A stretch of 64,000 bases of DNA, taken from NCBI RefSeq assembly GCF_001577835.2, contig NC_029520.1:44116093-44180092 (forward strand), written 5' to 3'. This stretch comes from Coturnix japonica. Its lineage: Eukaryota; Chordata; Aves; Galliformes; Phasianidae. Both the position numbers and the translations under genes were made by a program. The notes beneath the pieces were generated by a model. The model ran no database searches and was not told the DNA's origin. It worked only from the letters and a program-made list of their open reading frames with translations. Below are positions 33,401 through 44,930 of this stretch, piece by piece. Positions within the stretch are counted from its first letter, which is position 1. The number at the start of each line of letters is the position of its first letter.

Positions 33401-36400
33401 ACAGCCACTGTGTATGGAAGCACGCATAGTTGAGAAATGCATACTGGAAAGGTTCAGAGTAAGGCTTTACATCAATAAATAACTAAATGGATATTTAAAC
33501 CCCACTCCCTCCACATTACAGTTGTAGAAGAGGGACATATCAGTTTAAAACCCAAAAGGATAAAAGCTTCTTAAGTCTTTTAGATCTTTATTTGAACTAT
33601 TACATTTTGGAATAAATTAAGACTGAGAGAAACAGAAGTGTTCACCTGGGCTATACTTACTAGGTAACTCTCCCGTGATGAGGCTTATCTCTCATCTACA
33701 ACAAAGTAACACTTTTGCTGTTAATGAAGACAGCCCCTAGCTCAGAAAGTAAAGGCAGTTAAAAGCAAAAAAGCAATTTTACACATTACATCAACAAACC
33801 AGGGCTAAGGAGTGTGCCAGCTCTGGGATCAGCTCAAAGGGGGTTTCTCAGCCTGGCTTCCCAGGCATGGCTCTCCCTGTGTGTCCCACCAGCCCCCTCC
33901 CCCTTGTGAAGCATGAGCACCAGCCAAAAAAAAAGCTTAAAGGGCAAGGTGGAAATAAAATTCTGGCTTATCTAAGCAACTTCCCCACTGTTCAGTTATA
34001 GTAAAACACAGTCTAAGGTGATGGCCAACCATAGAAATGCAAAAAGAGTTATTAATGTATATACATATACAAAGCAATATGCTTTCTTGTCTTTTAAAGA
34101 GTGGTTATGGTGTTAGTTTTCCCCACGTATGGTGGTGACTATGCCAGTTAATAACATGAACATTAGTATTGCCCTCCAAGAATGGGCAGATAAATGTTAT
34201 TCCTTCTGGTGGTATGAAAGCCACGTTCCACACTGGAATTTGTAAAATGCTTTAAATCATCTGGAAACAAAACTGCTCCGCTCTACTGTACAGCAATATA
34301 CTTCTACAGCCAGTACATCTTTTTAGCATTAACCCATCTGGCAAAACTAGCATGGGAGCCCCAGTTTTGCAGGCACTTAAGCGTTTAGTTTCATGCACTA
34401 TGAGCTGTTTATAATGTGAAACATCTTCACCATCCCCTCCCCCAACACTGAATGTCAGCACGAGCACAGAATTTTAGCGGTTTTGCTGGCTTCAGTGCCG
34501 TGACTCTCACTTTGAGTTAAGCAACAAAACTTGGCAGGATGGGGAGAGAGGAGACAGCTGTCCCTGTACCACCATTAGAAAAGTGCTCAAGTCTGGATGC
34601 TACCATTCCTGAAAATATTTAGTCTAATTCAACCCAATTACATTACAGTTAACTTTACCATACTCTCAGAAACGTATGAATGTTGTTTAACTATTTGAGC
34701 AACTTGCACTTGGCTGGAAAGGCCTAAAATCCATTAGCTGTGAAAATCTGTTCAATGTTGAGTCAATCATGTGGCTAGAATACATAATATGGTGATGACC
34801 CCTGTAATACTATCAGCCCTTGCATATCTAATTCAGTAACGTAGAGGTATTCCAAATATAGCTATCACAGCTGGCATGCTGCAGTCAAGTGATATGGCTA
34901 TAACAGAGTGGTAAATACACTGATGTCCCCTCTTCCAGCATGAGATTATACATAAGGCTGCCAGAAAGTGACTCAAGTCATCATCCAGGGCTGAAGAACA
35001 GGCTGGGACTTCTGGCTGAAGGGCCTCCAGGGGAATTAACATCCTCCAAAAATCTTGTCTTTGAAAAGGCCTTAGCTACTCTTAGTATGCATAAGGCACA
35101 AAGCTAACCATCAGGAAATATATTTTAACTTGGAAAGTTATGAAGAATATTCATCTATTATACCTAAAGGGAGGAAAAAGCTCCCCAGCAAGCTTCATGC
35201 TATGGATTTTTGTCCACTTACATCCCTGGGCTTATGCAACAAATTAATGCCTGAGGAGTAAGTAGCAGATCTTGGGGCAAAAACAACGCAAAGCTTTCAG
35301 TGTAGGGACAGAAGAGCTGGAGTTACCATGGAGGTAGAGGCTCTTCTAGCAGTTAGTAGTGAACAGCTACAGAGGAGCAAGCATCGAACAAAATTAAGTG
35401 TAAGATCCTATTTTCAAATGTGATGATATTACTGCACTGATGGAATTGGGTCTGGGCCAACACTTGTTCATGTTTCAGGGCTGAATCATACATACAAAGA
35501 ATGTTCACTTCTGCAGGGCTGGAGGCTGCCAGTCCATAAGGAGCAGCTAACAAGGCTTGCCCCAAGCTCTCAGTCACAGACTGAGGCTTCTACAGCATCT
35601 GGTTAAATCTCCCCATCTCCTTGAGAAAACGTACTAATCAAGTTTTCTACTTAGAAGTGTTTTGTAATCAACCCACCTTAACAGTGTCGAAGGGGTGTCC
35701 CACCAGCACTCCGGCAGCACCTGGAACAAAGCAGATGGTGTTATGAGCTGCCTTCCTGAAGCATGACAGGGGGGCAGGCAGGGAGCGCCCCGGCATGTCA
35801 GGACCCCGATTTGGTCCCAAAGCAGCACCGGGTGCCTCTACGCCTCTGGCGAGGCTGTGGTTTGGGGTCTACAGCAGCATCGTGTCACATGGATGCTCAG
35901 AGTGATCCCCCTCACCCTGAGGCATGGCCATGGGCAGAGAGCGCAGCGTGCCTCTAAGGGAGAATCTGGGGCAGCCTAAAGGAGTGGGCAGATAGCAACA
36001 CCTGCACAAGGAGCACCTTTATCTTATGCCAGCATCAGGGGGCTTTCTGTGTTACATAGAGGCCCAGCGGTTATATGCTGCACTGAAAAACACAAGTGCT
36101 GCATAAAGCAAGCGTTCTCCCAGCTCCATACCTCTGCGATCCCAAATCATGCACAGGGCACACTCTGCTGCTCCCCCAGAAGCCACGGGGGAATGCACTG
36201 CGCAGAGGGATGGGGCAGCCCACGGTGCCCAAGGACACCACGAAGGCCGGCAATTAGCCACCTCAACAGAATGCAAAGGCCACAACCCAACAACAACAAG
36301 GCCGGGATGAGAAGCAGGGGGGGAAAAAAAAAATCTCTTTGCAAATGTAGAGAATCAAAACGGTGTGAGAATAAATGGTTTCCTCCAGAACACACGTTGG

Positions 36401-36739
36401 CTGCTAAAAATAGCAGAGGGAAACAAGCGGAGGCCATAAGCTGATACACAGGGAAGAGGAAGACGAGCAGCGATGGCATCGTTCCCCTCCTCCTCTTAAC
36501 GTTAAAGCTCCGCGTTGCGCATCGGGGGCTGCAGGAAGCCCCGCGCTCCTTCCCCTTCCTCCTGCTTAGAGAAGGGCTTTAGCTGAATATATATAAATAT
36601 ATATAAATATATATTTCCCTCCTGCCAAGCTCATTTTCTCCACCCTTTACAAAGAAATATATTTATTTACTTTATATTGTTTCAATTCAGCACCCCCAGA
36701 CTCACCGCCGACGCATCCCGCGAGGAAATCCAAAGCCAT
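29729..36739 (-). CDS. SLC25A29: SLC25A29 mitochondrial basic amino acid carrier (4 coding exons, complete)
   Basis: Exons 36739-36706, 35720-35677, 31220-31137 and 30472-29729 (minus strand) give 906 nt, 301 residues (human 303). All junctions are GT-AG. It is a six-helix inner-membrane carrier with three Solcar repeats, each with a PX[DE]XX[KR] signature: PFDTVK (21-26), PMELAK (112-117), PVDVIK (213-218). The product carries arginine and lysine, more weakly ornithine and histidine, across the inner mitochondrial membrane; it was earlier called a carnitine/acylcarnitine carrier-like protein. The C-terminal PSSL is as in human; the preceding tail differs. The start has A at -3 and G at +4. 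Neighbouring SLC25A47 is a diverged paralogue on the opposite strand. Confidence 0.97.
30473..31136 (-). other. SLC25A29: SLC25A29 intron 3
   Basis: 664 bp. Pyrimidine-rich acceptor next to exon 4; the first 96 intron bases upstream of that exon are open in the coding frame. No repeat seen. Confidence 0.85.
31137..31220 (-). CDS. SLC25A29: SLC25A29 coding exon 3
   Basis: 84 nt, phase 0 both ends: VRLQVQNVEKPLYRGTFHCF then QSIIKQES, the matrix loop of repeat 1. Acceptor TTATAG, donor GTAAGT. Confidence 0.96.
31221..35676 (-). other. SLC25A29: SLC25A29 intron 2
   Basis: 4.5 kb of unique sequence. I recognise no transposon; small open frames (for example 31840-32067 and 34252-34467, both minus) have no known domain. 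Confidence 0.8.
35677..35720 (-). CDS. SLC25A29: SLC25A29 coding exon 2
   Basis: 44 nt: GAAGVLVGHPFDTVK, which carries the first carrier signature. Acceptor TTCCAG, donor GTGGGT. Confidence 0.96.
35721..36705 (-). other. SLC25A29: SLC25A29 intron 1
   Basis: 985 bp, with an A/T decamer repeat (ATATATATAA, 36587-36615) about 100 bp inside the donor, beside the CpG-rich first exon. Overlapping open frames near 36049-36479 look like chance. Confidence 0.8.
36706..36739 (-). CDS. SLC25A29: SLC25A29 coding exon 1
   Basis: 34 nt: MALDFLAGCVG plus one base. Donor GTGAGT. Begins the first transmembrane helix. Confidence 0.96.
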
Positions 36740-36995
36740 GCTCAGCGCCCTCCGCTCCCACCGGCGGGGCCCGGCCCTCTGCGCGCTGCCGATACTCCCC
36801 CCGCCTCCTCTTTCTATCGCCCGCCCTCGGCCGGGCACCGGGCCGCGCCCCCGAGGGGCGGGCAGCGGGACAACTCCCCCCCGCCGTCTGCAGGCACTGG
36901 CTGCGGGAGGAGGGAGGGACGGGGATGGGGCAAAAAGGGGTAGGAGCCGCGCTCAGCCCTTCTGCTCCCCCCCCCCACCCCAACCCCCGCTCTGC
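36740..36995 (-). promoter_or_regulatory. SLC25A29: SLC25A29 promoter, GC-rich
   Basis: CpG-dense sequence immediately upstream of the SLC25A29 start, with several GC boxes (GGGCGG/CCCGCC types at about 36798-36870) and a C-run at 36966-36990. No TATA box close to the start. Looks like a housekeeping-type promoter. Confidence 0.6.
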
Positions 36996-37528
36996 TGCCC
37001 CCAAAGTATTCCCGTCTTTTGCAGCTCAATTTGGAAGAACAAAAAAGCAAAAGCAAGTGGGTCTGAAACTACCAAGCCCCGAGAGCCTGCCCTAGATTTA
37101 GCTGCTCTTGGGTCATCGTTATAGTTAATGAAAAGGCAAAGGTTGGCTTTACCAAAGTAGTTTTCCTCTGTTCTGCGAATCCCCTCGTATTCCAGGCAAT
37201 CTGCTTGTTAGAAATCACCCTCTCCACCAGAAGTGCTTTGTAATTGCAATGTTCACCCACAGCTGGCAGGGAAAGTCATTTATTCCCCTCTCTTTGCAGA
37301 CTCTTTCTAAGTTATCTGAAGGCAGTTTTAAATCTTTTATCTTTTCTTCTCTGAATTGTATTGGATGTTGATTCTTGATCTCTGGCTCTTGTTAGCCTCT
37401 TCTTCCTTCTGTTGGCTTCTTGTTTCTTGAGCTGTTCTCTAAGGCTTTGCACACTGACTGATGGGTGACTACCTTAGGCATTTGTAGACAGCACTGAATA
37501 TATCATATTCATATATTTGAGTATGAGA

Positions 37529-37605
37529 CCTTCCCTTCCCTTCCCTTCCCTTCCCTTCCCTTCCACNCCTTCCCACACCTTCCCACACCATCCCTTCCCT
37601 TCCTT
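37529..37605 (+). repeat. TTCCC simple repeat with an ambiguous base
   Basis: CCTTCCCTTCCC-type pentamer tract degrading into TTCCCACACC units. Position 37567 is n, the only ambiguous base I noticed in the window. Confidence 0.95.
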
Positions 37606-40600
37606 CCTTGGATTGGTCTCATGTTTGCACAGTTCCTATCTATGTAGTTATTCCAAGCTGTCCGTGCTACATTGCTTTTTCTTCAGATTGTTCTTCCAGT
37701 TTTTCAGGATCCCTGAGATTCTCGTTTCCTCCTTAGCATTTGTGCAGTCCCTCCCAGGCTGCAGAGGGCTGTCTTGTCCCTGCATGCTCAAGCTATTCAT
37801 AATGAGCTCCATTTGCAGCCACTGTAGCAGGCATGAATTCAAATTGCAGGGCAGGGGGAGTGCTGGGCACTTTATGAATTAGGAAGAGAACATCAAGAGC
37901 TCATTGGTAGTAAGTCTGAGACCTCAAGGGTTGGTTCAGCTAGGAATTAACTTATTTTCCCATTTGTTGATTTTTTTTCTTCCTTGGATGTTTTCCTTCT
38001 GAGTTACACTTGTGAGGCAAAGCTATATCGTTAAAGAGGTGTGTATTGAGCTTCTGTGTGCGGAGGACAATGGTGGTATGTTAATAAGGCTGCTTATTCT
38101 TGTGTGTGACTTTGTGATAAAGGGAAGGAAAGAAGTCATAGTGTTCTCACAATTTGGTGCTATTAGGCCAGATGTTTTGCCTATTGATCCAGGGCCTTAT
38201 GCATGCAGCAAACATACAGTTTCAGAGGAGAGGGCTAACCTGATACTCAAAGAAATCCAGATTTAATGGTTCTCCATTCCTACTGTTCTTCTAGACAGCT
38301 TAAAAGCTGAGGCAGGTCATGTGTCCTCCATAGTGGTGTGTGATGCCTCTGGCTCACAGCATGACTCATAGGTCAGCTGTGGGCTCTGGTGTCCTTCAGG
38401 CTCCATAGATCTGACCCAGCTGTGGCTGATTTTCTTTTCATTCTGCTGAGGCAGACCCAAACACAATTCTCAGAGAGCTGGAGTGAGGAAGGATTTTGGC
38501 ATCCCCATTGGACAATGAGATGTGAGCTCACTAAAGGGATGGCCTACCAGCTCACACACCAGCAGCACTGCCACATCCAAACTGTCTTTATAAAGCCCTG
38601 TTCCCTTTGTCTTTTAGGTATGACCTGTTGCTGTGCAGGTGGAAGAGGTTTTACCACTGATGCCAGAGGACAAGGGTGGAAAGGACATTCCCCTTGGTTC
38701 GCACTTAAGAAACATCACCCAGCATTGTTCTGCCCCTGATGGCACCCAGAGGAGACCTGAGAAAAGGTGAGCACCCAGGACACCTGGAAATGGGAAGTGG
38801 GAGGGGAGAAGCAGGGAGAGAATTGGGAGGAGAACAAAGAAGCATCAGTGAAGCTAGGAAAGGCACAGGAATGCAAAGTTATGATAAACTTATATACAGG
38901 TTTTGGTGTCAGTAGTGTGTGATAGAGTGCACATTGTTGGCTCAGATGCTCCAAAATCTTCCTGCTTGTGATTTTAGCATCAATAAGTGGCCGTATCTCC
39001 CTTGATCACACTTCAGAGACTCCTGGGCAACATCTCTCTGTGCCCTGCTCATTCTGCGAAGCTGGTGGCATTTAGATCATGGATACTCAGAGCTGTATGA
39101 ATGTTGCATCTGCACTAGCAAACTGCTTGCAAAGAGAGTCTCCCATTTTCCAGAGCTTGTACAAGTAGTCTCGAAGATCAGCCAGTGCTTCATGGAGTGG
39201 CTGCCCATTTGAAGCAACAACAGTAAACCAGTACAGTGGTGGGATGTAATAGATACTCCAAATACTGTCTGTGAAAAGAGCAGCTCTGGCATTATTTGTT
39301 GCAAACTAAACGTCTTTACTATCCATTAACTTTTATGACCTTGGGTGCCTTTAGGGTATTCTCTGATGTTATTGTCCCACAGGCTTCAAAGGTACTGTAT
39401 ATCAAATGTTGAAACTTCCCAGCCTGATGAAATCCCTTGATAAGACAGGTACTTAAAAGCATTGGCTGTGTCTGATCCATTTGGACAGGAGTCATGTCCT
39501 GCTGAAGCAGCTGCTTTGCTGGCAGACCCTCTGATGGGTGGGGACTTGATGATCCCCCAGAACATCCTGGTCATGATCCCAAAACATGAGACCCCTCCAA
39601 GAGGAGAGCTGGGCCTGGTGGGAGCACCTGATCTGAGCTTCTCCTGGAGAAGGGACACTTTGCATCTGCATGCAGTCAGTGATATGGAGCGTGGGGCTGC
39701 AGCAGACCCAGTGTGCTGAGCTGTTTGGCAGCAGGGTTTAAGATGCCAGAAGTGCCCTGAGATGCACTGAGGTACACTGAGATAAGAGGGTGTGCACCAC
39801 ATCCAGTTACCTGAACTAGCAGCTGTCTGTCCACCAAGCAGCTGTACTCATCTCTCCCCCTCAATGTATATTAGCCAGACACTCAGCAAATACTGGTGTG
39901 ACTGGTGGCAATGTGCAAAAGCAAAGCCTAAACCCAAAAAAGGAAGATAAAACTCAGGTGTTGACATTTTATAGTATTTTACCAGTCTGGATTTATAAAC
40001 TATATAACCTCAAGTTGTTTCAGTGAAGTGAAAGCAGGCAGTTGTGTCCATTACATGGGTAAGGAAACTGGTGAAACTGTTTTGTCCTTGATTTCTGAGG
40101 TAGAAAGGGCAGAGCTGGCAGGAGAACCTCTTCTGCTTGTCTCCTGCCTCTGTTTTTAAGCAGCTTGTTCTTACAGGAACATTCCTCTGAGCAAATGGTT
40201 TTTCCCTGCCAGCAGCTATACAAATACACTTTCAACATCGTGTACTTGAAATCCTCTGTCACATTTTGTATCCACGTGCAAAGTCAACAACTGGGAGACC
40301 AGGTCTCCAGCAGCAGCAACATGCTAAGTTACATGTCTGTGCAGATGTAACATATGGTGTGCACCAAACAGTAGTGCATGAAGAGAAAAAGCCAAAATGA
40401 AGGGGGAATACATTGCAAGGCAACAGCACTAAGGTGTATGGACAGAGCTATCTTGGCCTGTTTACAGGTTAGTTTCCTGCCATTCTCCCAGCTGCCATGT
40501 GAAATCTGTTTGTTATTGCATTAGTCATGCAAAAAGACACCATGTTCTTAGAAACCGAAAGAACAGGCTGAGCAGCGTGACTAAGGTGTCTTTGTGGAAA

Positions 40601-43600
40601 CTTCCCAGGCATTCAGAGATAGGCGCTCATACAGCTCCTGAGCTGGAGCCAGGGAAAACAGAAATGAAGAGTGATAAGCAAGGCCGTGAGCTTGTGTGAT
40701 ATTCAGAGGTTTGGCCCGAATGCATTAATTATTTTTTACTTCTTCTGCAAGATAAAAATCTTCTTACTTTCTTTTTTATATATCCCCTCTTAACATAAGC
40801 CCATAAGAATGCTGTTATTTAAAAAACATTCTTTTTTTTTTCATCCTGAACACATTGGTGCCAGTTTTGGCAGTTAAGTATCTTTATAACAATCTTTCCC
40901 ATGTGACTTTAGCAGCTAAACTCCTACGTAATAATAGTTTATAGCTCTAGAACTGGGCTTTCTTCCACATTTCCAGGAAGTTCTGAGGTTGTTAAATCAC
41001 ATCATATCATGCAGTTCCAGTAACAAGAAAACAACACAACATCTCATTGGCTTTTGTTTTTTACAGGTTTAGAGCAGAGATCTGAGGTCACTGTAGGAGT
41101 GCATGTACTGGGAAAAGACACAGATCCAAAGACATTAGAGAAAGCACTGATGCTGCCCCAACATCATCAATGCTTTTTGGTGCTTATCGTTCTTCCTACC
41201 AGATTTGTGTCTTACAGCCAAACACCTGAACAACACCAGCTGCTTGTGAGGGGGCTGAGGATTTTGCCTTAATATGGTCATGGCAAATAATGAATAAACT
41301 ATTGCCAGGTGAAGAAGAGGGGGGAGGGTTGGGGAATGTCTCACTACAGCGGAGGGAGTCTGTATCCCCAGGCCTGCCAGGTTACTGTCTGTGTCTTCTA
41401 TCCTTAAGTGCTGAAAATGTGGAATAGATTGGAAAGAAGCTCAGTGTGCTATTAGGATGGGTGTCACATGGGTGTTTGTGTAGGATGGTGCTGATGTTAT
41501 TTCCACTTTTTCATGGGAAACCCTTGGGTGTCTGACAGGTGCCTGAAACCCCTTCATTAGCTCCATGGCAGTGGACATACAGCGACCTATTGTGTTGATG
41601 AGATCAGGTATAGAACGATTGAGTGACTTACCTACAGCCATACAAAAAAACAGCATTGTTTCTTGAACTACTGCAGTCATCATCTTCCCTTCCTTTGGGA
41701 GCAGGTAAGAAACATTACAACCTTATTTCAACTTTCCACAGCTGAAATCACTGATCATTTATACCTGCTGAGAAGTAATGCAGCTGCCAGAATGGTTTCC
41801 TTATGGGTTTTGTTTGTTGAGCTGTAAAGTTCCTGCAGTTAATGTTTGAGTCCCTGGTGTTATTGTTCTTCTGTTAGTGCGTGAGACAAAGCCCAGTGAG
41901 ATAACTTGATTTGAGAACTGTAATGCAGACAGAGCCAGAAGGTCCCACCCCTCTCTCATCCACTGATATGCAAGTTGCAGCTCAGGCTTTGCCAGCTCAG
42001 TGTTGCTGCTGTCACTGTTTCCCTTCTGCAATTTGCAAGCAGCCCGGTGACATTGGTGGGATGGTGCTGTTTGAACAGCCTCCCCAGACGAGGATTTTCT
42101 GAAATAAATGGGAAGGGAATTAATTTTTTGATAACACAGACTAAGAGGAGTGAAAAATGCAGCGTGTTATGGCATGCAGGAAGGCAGGAACATTTTCTCA
42201 GCCAGTCTGGCTGGGTGAGGTTGCAGGTGGTTGCAGAGGTGAAAGGACTGGCTGCTCTGTCACTTTGCAGGGTGGATGGAGATGGTGATGTCCTGAGAGA
42301 ATCCTGTGGAGGGGGAGGGATAAAGGAATGCTTTTCCTTTTGTGTCTCCTTCAAGAGATGCTACTTAACATTGTTTGTGCTCCTATAGGCTCCTTCGGTA
42401 CCTCTATTTTGCTGTGTATCTGTATTGCCCTGTTGCCTTGCGGTCACTTCCCTTACTGAAATGGGAAGACAGTTCTCCTGTGAAGCAAATGGAGCATTTC
42501 TTCCAGCACATGCTTTTCAAAACTAAACTATTCCGCTCTTTTCTATCACTTGGTTTCATAATTTCCTGCAGATTGCTTTACGTTTTCAGTCCAGTCTTCA
42601 TCTAACAGTGTCTTCCATGCTCTTCTTTTTCCAAATCCATTTTGAAATTGAACAAATCACTCTTAAACAGATTGATTCAAGAGGAAAGACTTTTGAGTTA
42701 TTTCTAGCAGAGTCCTGTCCTTGTAGAGGCTCTTAAGCATATGTTTCATGTGTCAGATGTCTTAGGGCATGCTTGGAGAAGGCCACTGGGCTTGAGACTC
42801 AGAGACTTCTGTGCTTTGCACAGATGTGGGCTGTGGTGTCTCACTGCAGGCTGGATTAGCAGTGAACTACATCAATCCTTGGACGTTGTGCTCCCTGCAT
42901 GAAAGGGTGGTGGGAATGGCTCCCAACTGATCTGCTGGAAGAGAAACTTGAAGATCTCTGTGAGAACTGAGGGTGGCATCAAAAGCAATAAGACAGGTTT
43001 CATGTCTCAGATTTCCTTCACTTCTAATGACACCTTTGTCTGTGCTTGCTGGCTTGCAGCCTTACATGGGCTGTGCTTGCAGAAGGCCCTGTCCTCACCT
43101 TCCATCAAAGTCCCTGAACATGTGATGAGTGGGACACATGGTGATGCTTTCACAGTGGGAACACCATGAGTTCCTTCACTTGTCTTGGGAGCAGCTCCCA
43201 GAAAAGCAAAACTAAACACCCTCATCTCAGCAGGGTTCCCAAGGTCTGTGGTGAGCCTGAGCTTATCTCTGCTACAAGGCTGCCCATTGCTAGGGACCAT
43301 GTCCTTGTTCCCATATGTCACCGAGGTGCCAGATCCCACACCCACAGCTGGAGAGGGCCCACAGGGACATAATTCTCTGGTATGAGAACTGGATACAGCA
43401 CCATTTCCCCCACTTGGCATGTACAGGCTGCTGGTGAACCATAACATCTCCTGTATGGTCACCAAGTGGAAGAAGCTGCTGGGTAAACTGCTGTGTGTCA
43501 GCAGTTAGTTACATTGCCCTCTCACTGGATAATATTTTACTCCTGTTTTTAAGTATCTGCTGTCCTTGCATATCGTTACACTGTAGAATAAACCATTCTC

Positions 43601-44399
43601 TCCAACACAGAATGTGTTTCGGGAAGGATGAGTGAGAAATCACAGAATACAAATGGATAGAAATGCTTTGATTTTTGTTTTTCAGAAAATCCAATCGCAG
43701 CAACCTGTGTTATATGGCACTGAAACATCCAAAATATGCACTTCAGGGAGAAAAGAGCCTTATGAAATGTTCAGGAGACTTAGCACCATGGGCAAAAGTC
43801 CTCAGTTCCTTTGAGAGTCGACCCAGCGGGCAGCAGCTGTGAAATTCTCTTTTCTCTTTGCCTTGGCTCTGACCTGGGGAAACCTCATCAGGAGAAATAC
43901 AATTCAGATCATGGCTTGGCAAGCCCTTCACTGCATCGGGACTTTGGTTTCCAGGTTCATCTGGGGGCACAACATAACCTCCAGCACTGGGCTCTTGCGC
44001 AAAAATAGCAATAGGCAATGTGACATTGTCATGGCTGGTTCCCCTCGACCAGCAAGTCTTTTTTTTTCCTTCCTCAGATCACCATCTTCTAATAATAATA
44101 ATAAAGAATGGTTCTGGATCAGTCCCCTAGCAAAATTCCTCTTCCCTGCCGATCAAAGCATCAGAGTGAGGGCAGCAGTGATACATAGCTCCATCCTGAT
44201 GAGCTGGCTCTGGAAATAGGTCGGGAGGCTGAAGCAGCAGAGCTCCTGCGGGGGATGAGAAAACTGCCCTGTGATCTGAAAGGGAGGCTTCCCACGTGCT
44301 TGCGTTTGTTTCTGGATGCATGCATATACGACAAGCAGGTAATTATTTAAGGGGATGTGGGTAGGGCTTCAGGATCTACTGTGTGCATAGAAAAGCCGA

Positions 44400-44902
44400 G
44401 GGAAATGCCTCGGGGAGGGATTTCTTGGTGAGGAAGGAATCTGCCCTGTCCGGAGGGAGGGCAGGCACGGATGGGGCACGCATTGCAAACACAGCCACTT
44501 TGCTGCGGTGCAGAGCAAGTGCAAGGCTGAATGCTGGGGTTAATGAGAGCCGCGGGAAATGGCCCTTTTGCAGGCAGCCTTACCCCGCAAGCACCACCCC
44601 TTTGATTTTCCAGGCAGAAGGGCTCCGGCGCAGCGTTGCAGGGCTCCGGGGGATTACTTATTCACCGTGTTCTTGGACCAGCTCCAGGAGCCTCCCTGTT
44701 ACTGCCTCCAGTGTACAAATTCATCAAGTATCCACGAGGTTCACAATCCCTTGAGGCAGGAGAAGACAGGAAGGTGATTCATATTGCAGATCACGCCGGC
44801 TCTGAAGGACCCACGGGGCTCTAGTAAAGCGGAGCCGGCATCCTTCCTTCTTCCACCTCCTTAACGCCTGTTGGGGTCATTGAGGCAGCAGACTCAGTCC
44901 GG
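44400..44902 (+). promoter_or_regulatory. SLC25A47: Probable SLC25A47 promoter / 5' UTR
   Basis: GC-richer than its surroundings and directly upstream of the start codon, but I see no TATA box or diagnostic element. Assigned by position only. Confidence 0.35.
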
Positions 44903-44930
44903 ATGGATTTCATTGCGGGGGCCATTGGAG
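44903..44930 (+). CDS. SLC25A47: SLC25A47 coding exon 1
   Basis: 28 nt: MDFIAGAIG plus one base; donor GTAAAG. Start codon has C at -3 and G at +4, a moderate context. Human begins MDFVAGAIGG. Confidence 0.92.

Larger units (their letters stand above)
36996..44902. other. Intergenic region between divergent SLC25A29 and SLC25A47
   Basis: About 7.9 kb. It holds a TTCCC repeat (37529-37605) with one undetermined base, a (AAT)n run (44091-44104), and moderately GC-rich sequence from about 44380 that may include the SLC25A47 promoter and 5' UTR. Open frames at 38012-38266 (+), 39386-39802 (-), 39462-39719 (+) and 43007-43465 (-) match no family I know. No transposon end recognised. Confidence 0.75.

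Noticed and set aside
36049-36479. Overlapping open frames in SLC25A29 intron 1
   Set aside because: They lie inside an intron between well-supported exons and show no family resemblance.
36587-36615. TATA-like ATATATAAAT repeats as a promoter of SLC25A29
   Set aside because: They lie downstream of the start codon, within intron 1; treated as a simple repeat.
41762-41790. GAAGTAATGCAGC resembling a mariner terminus
   Set aside because: About 12 bp of similarity without TA flank, partner end or transposase sequence.
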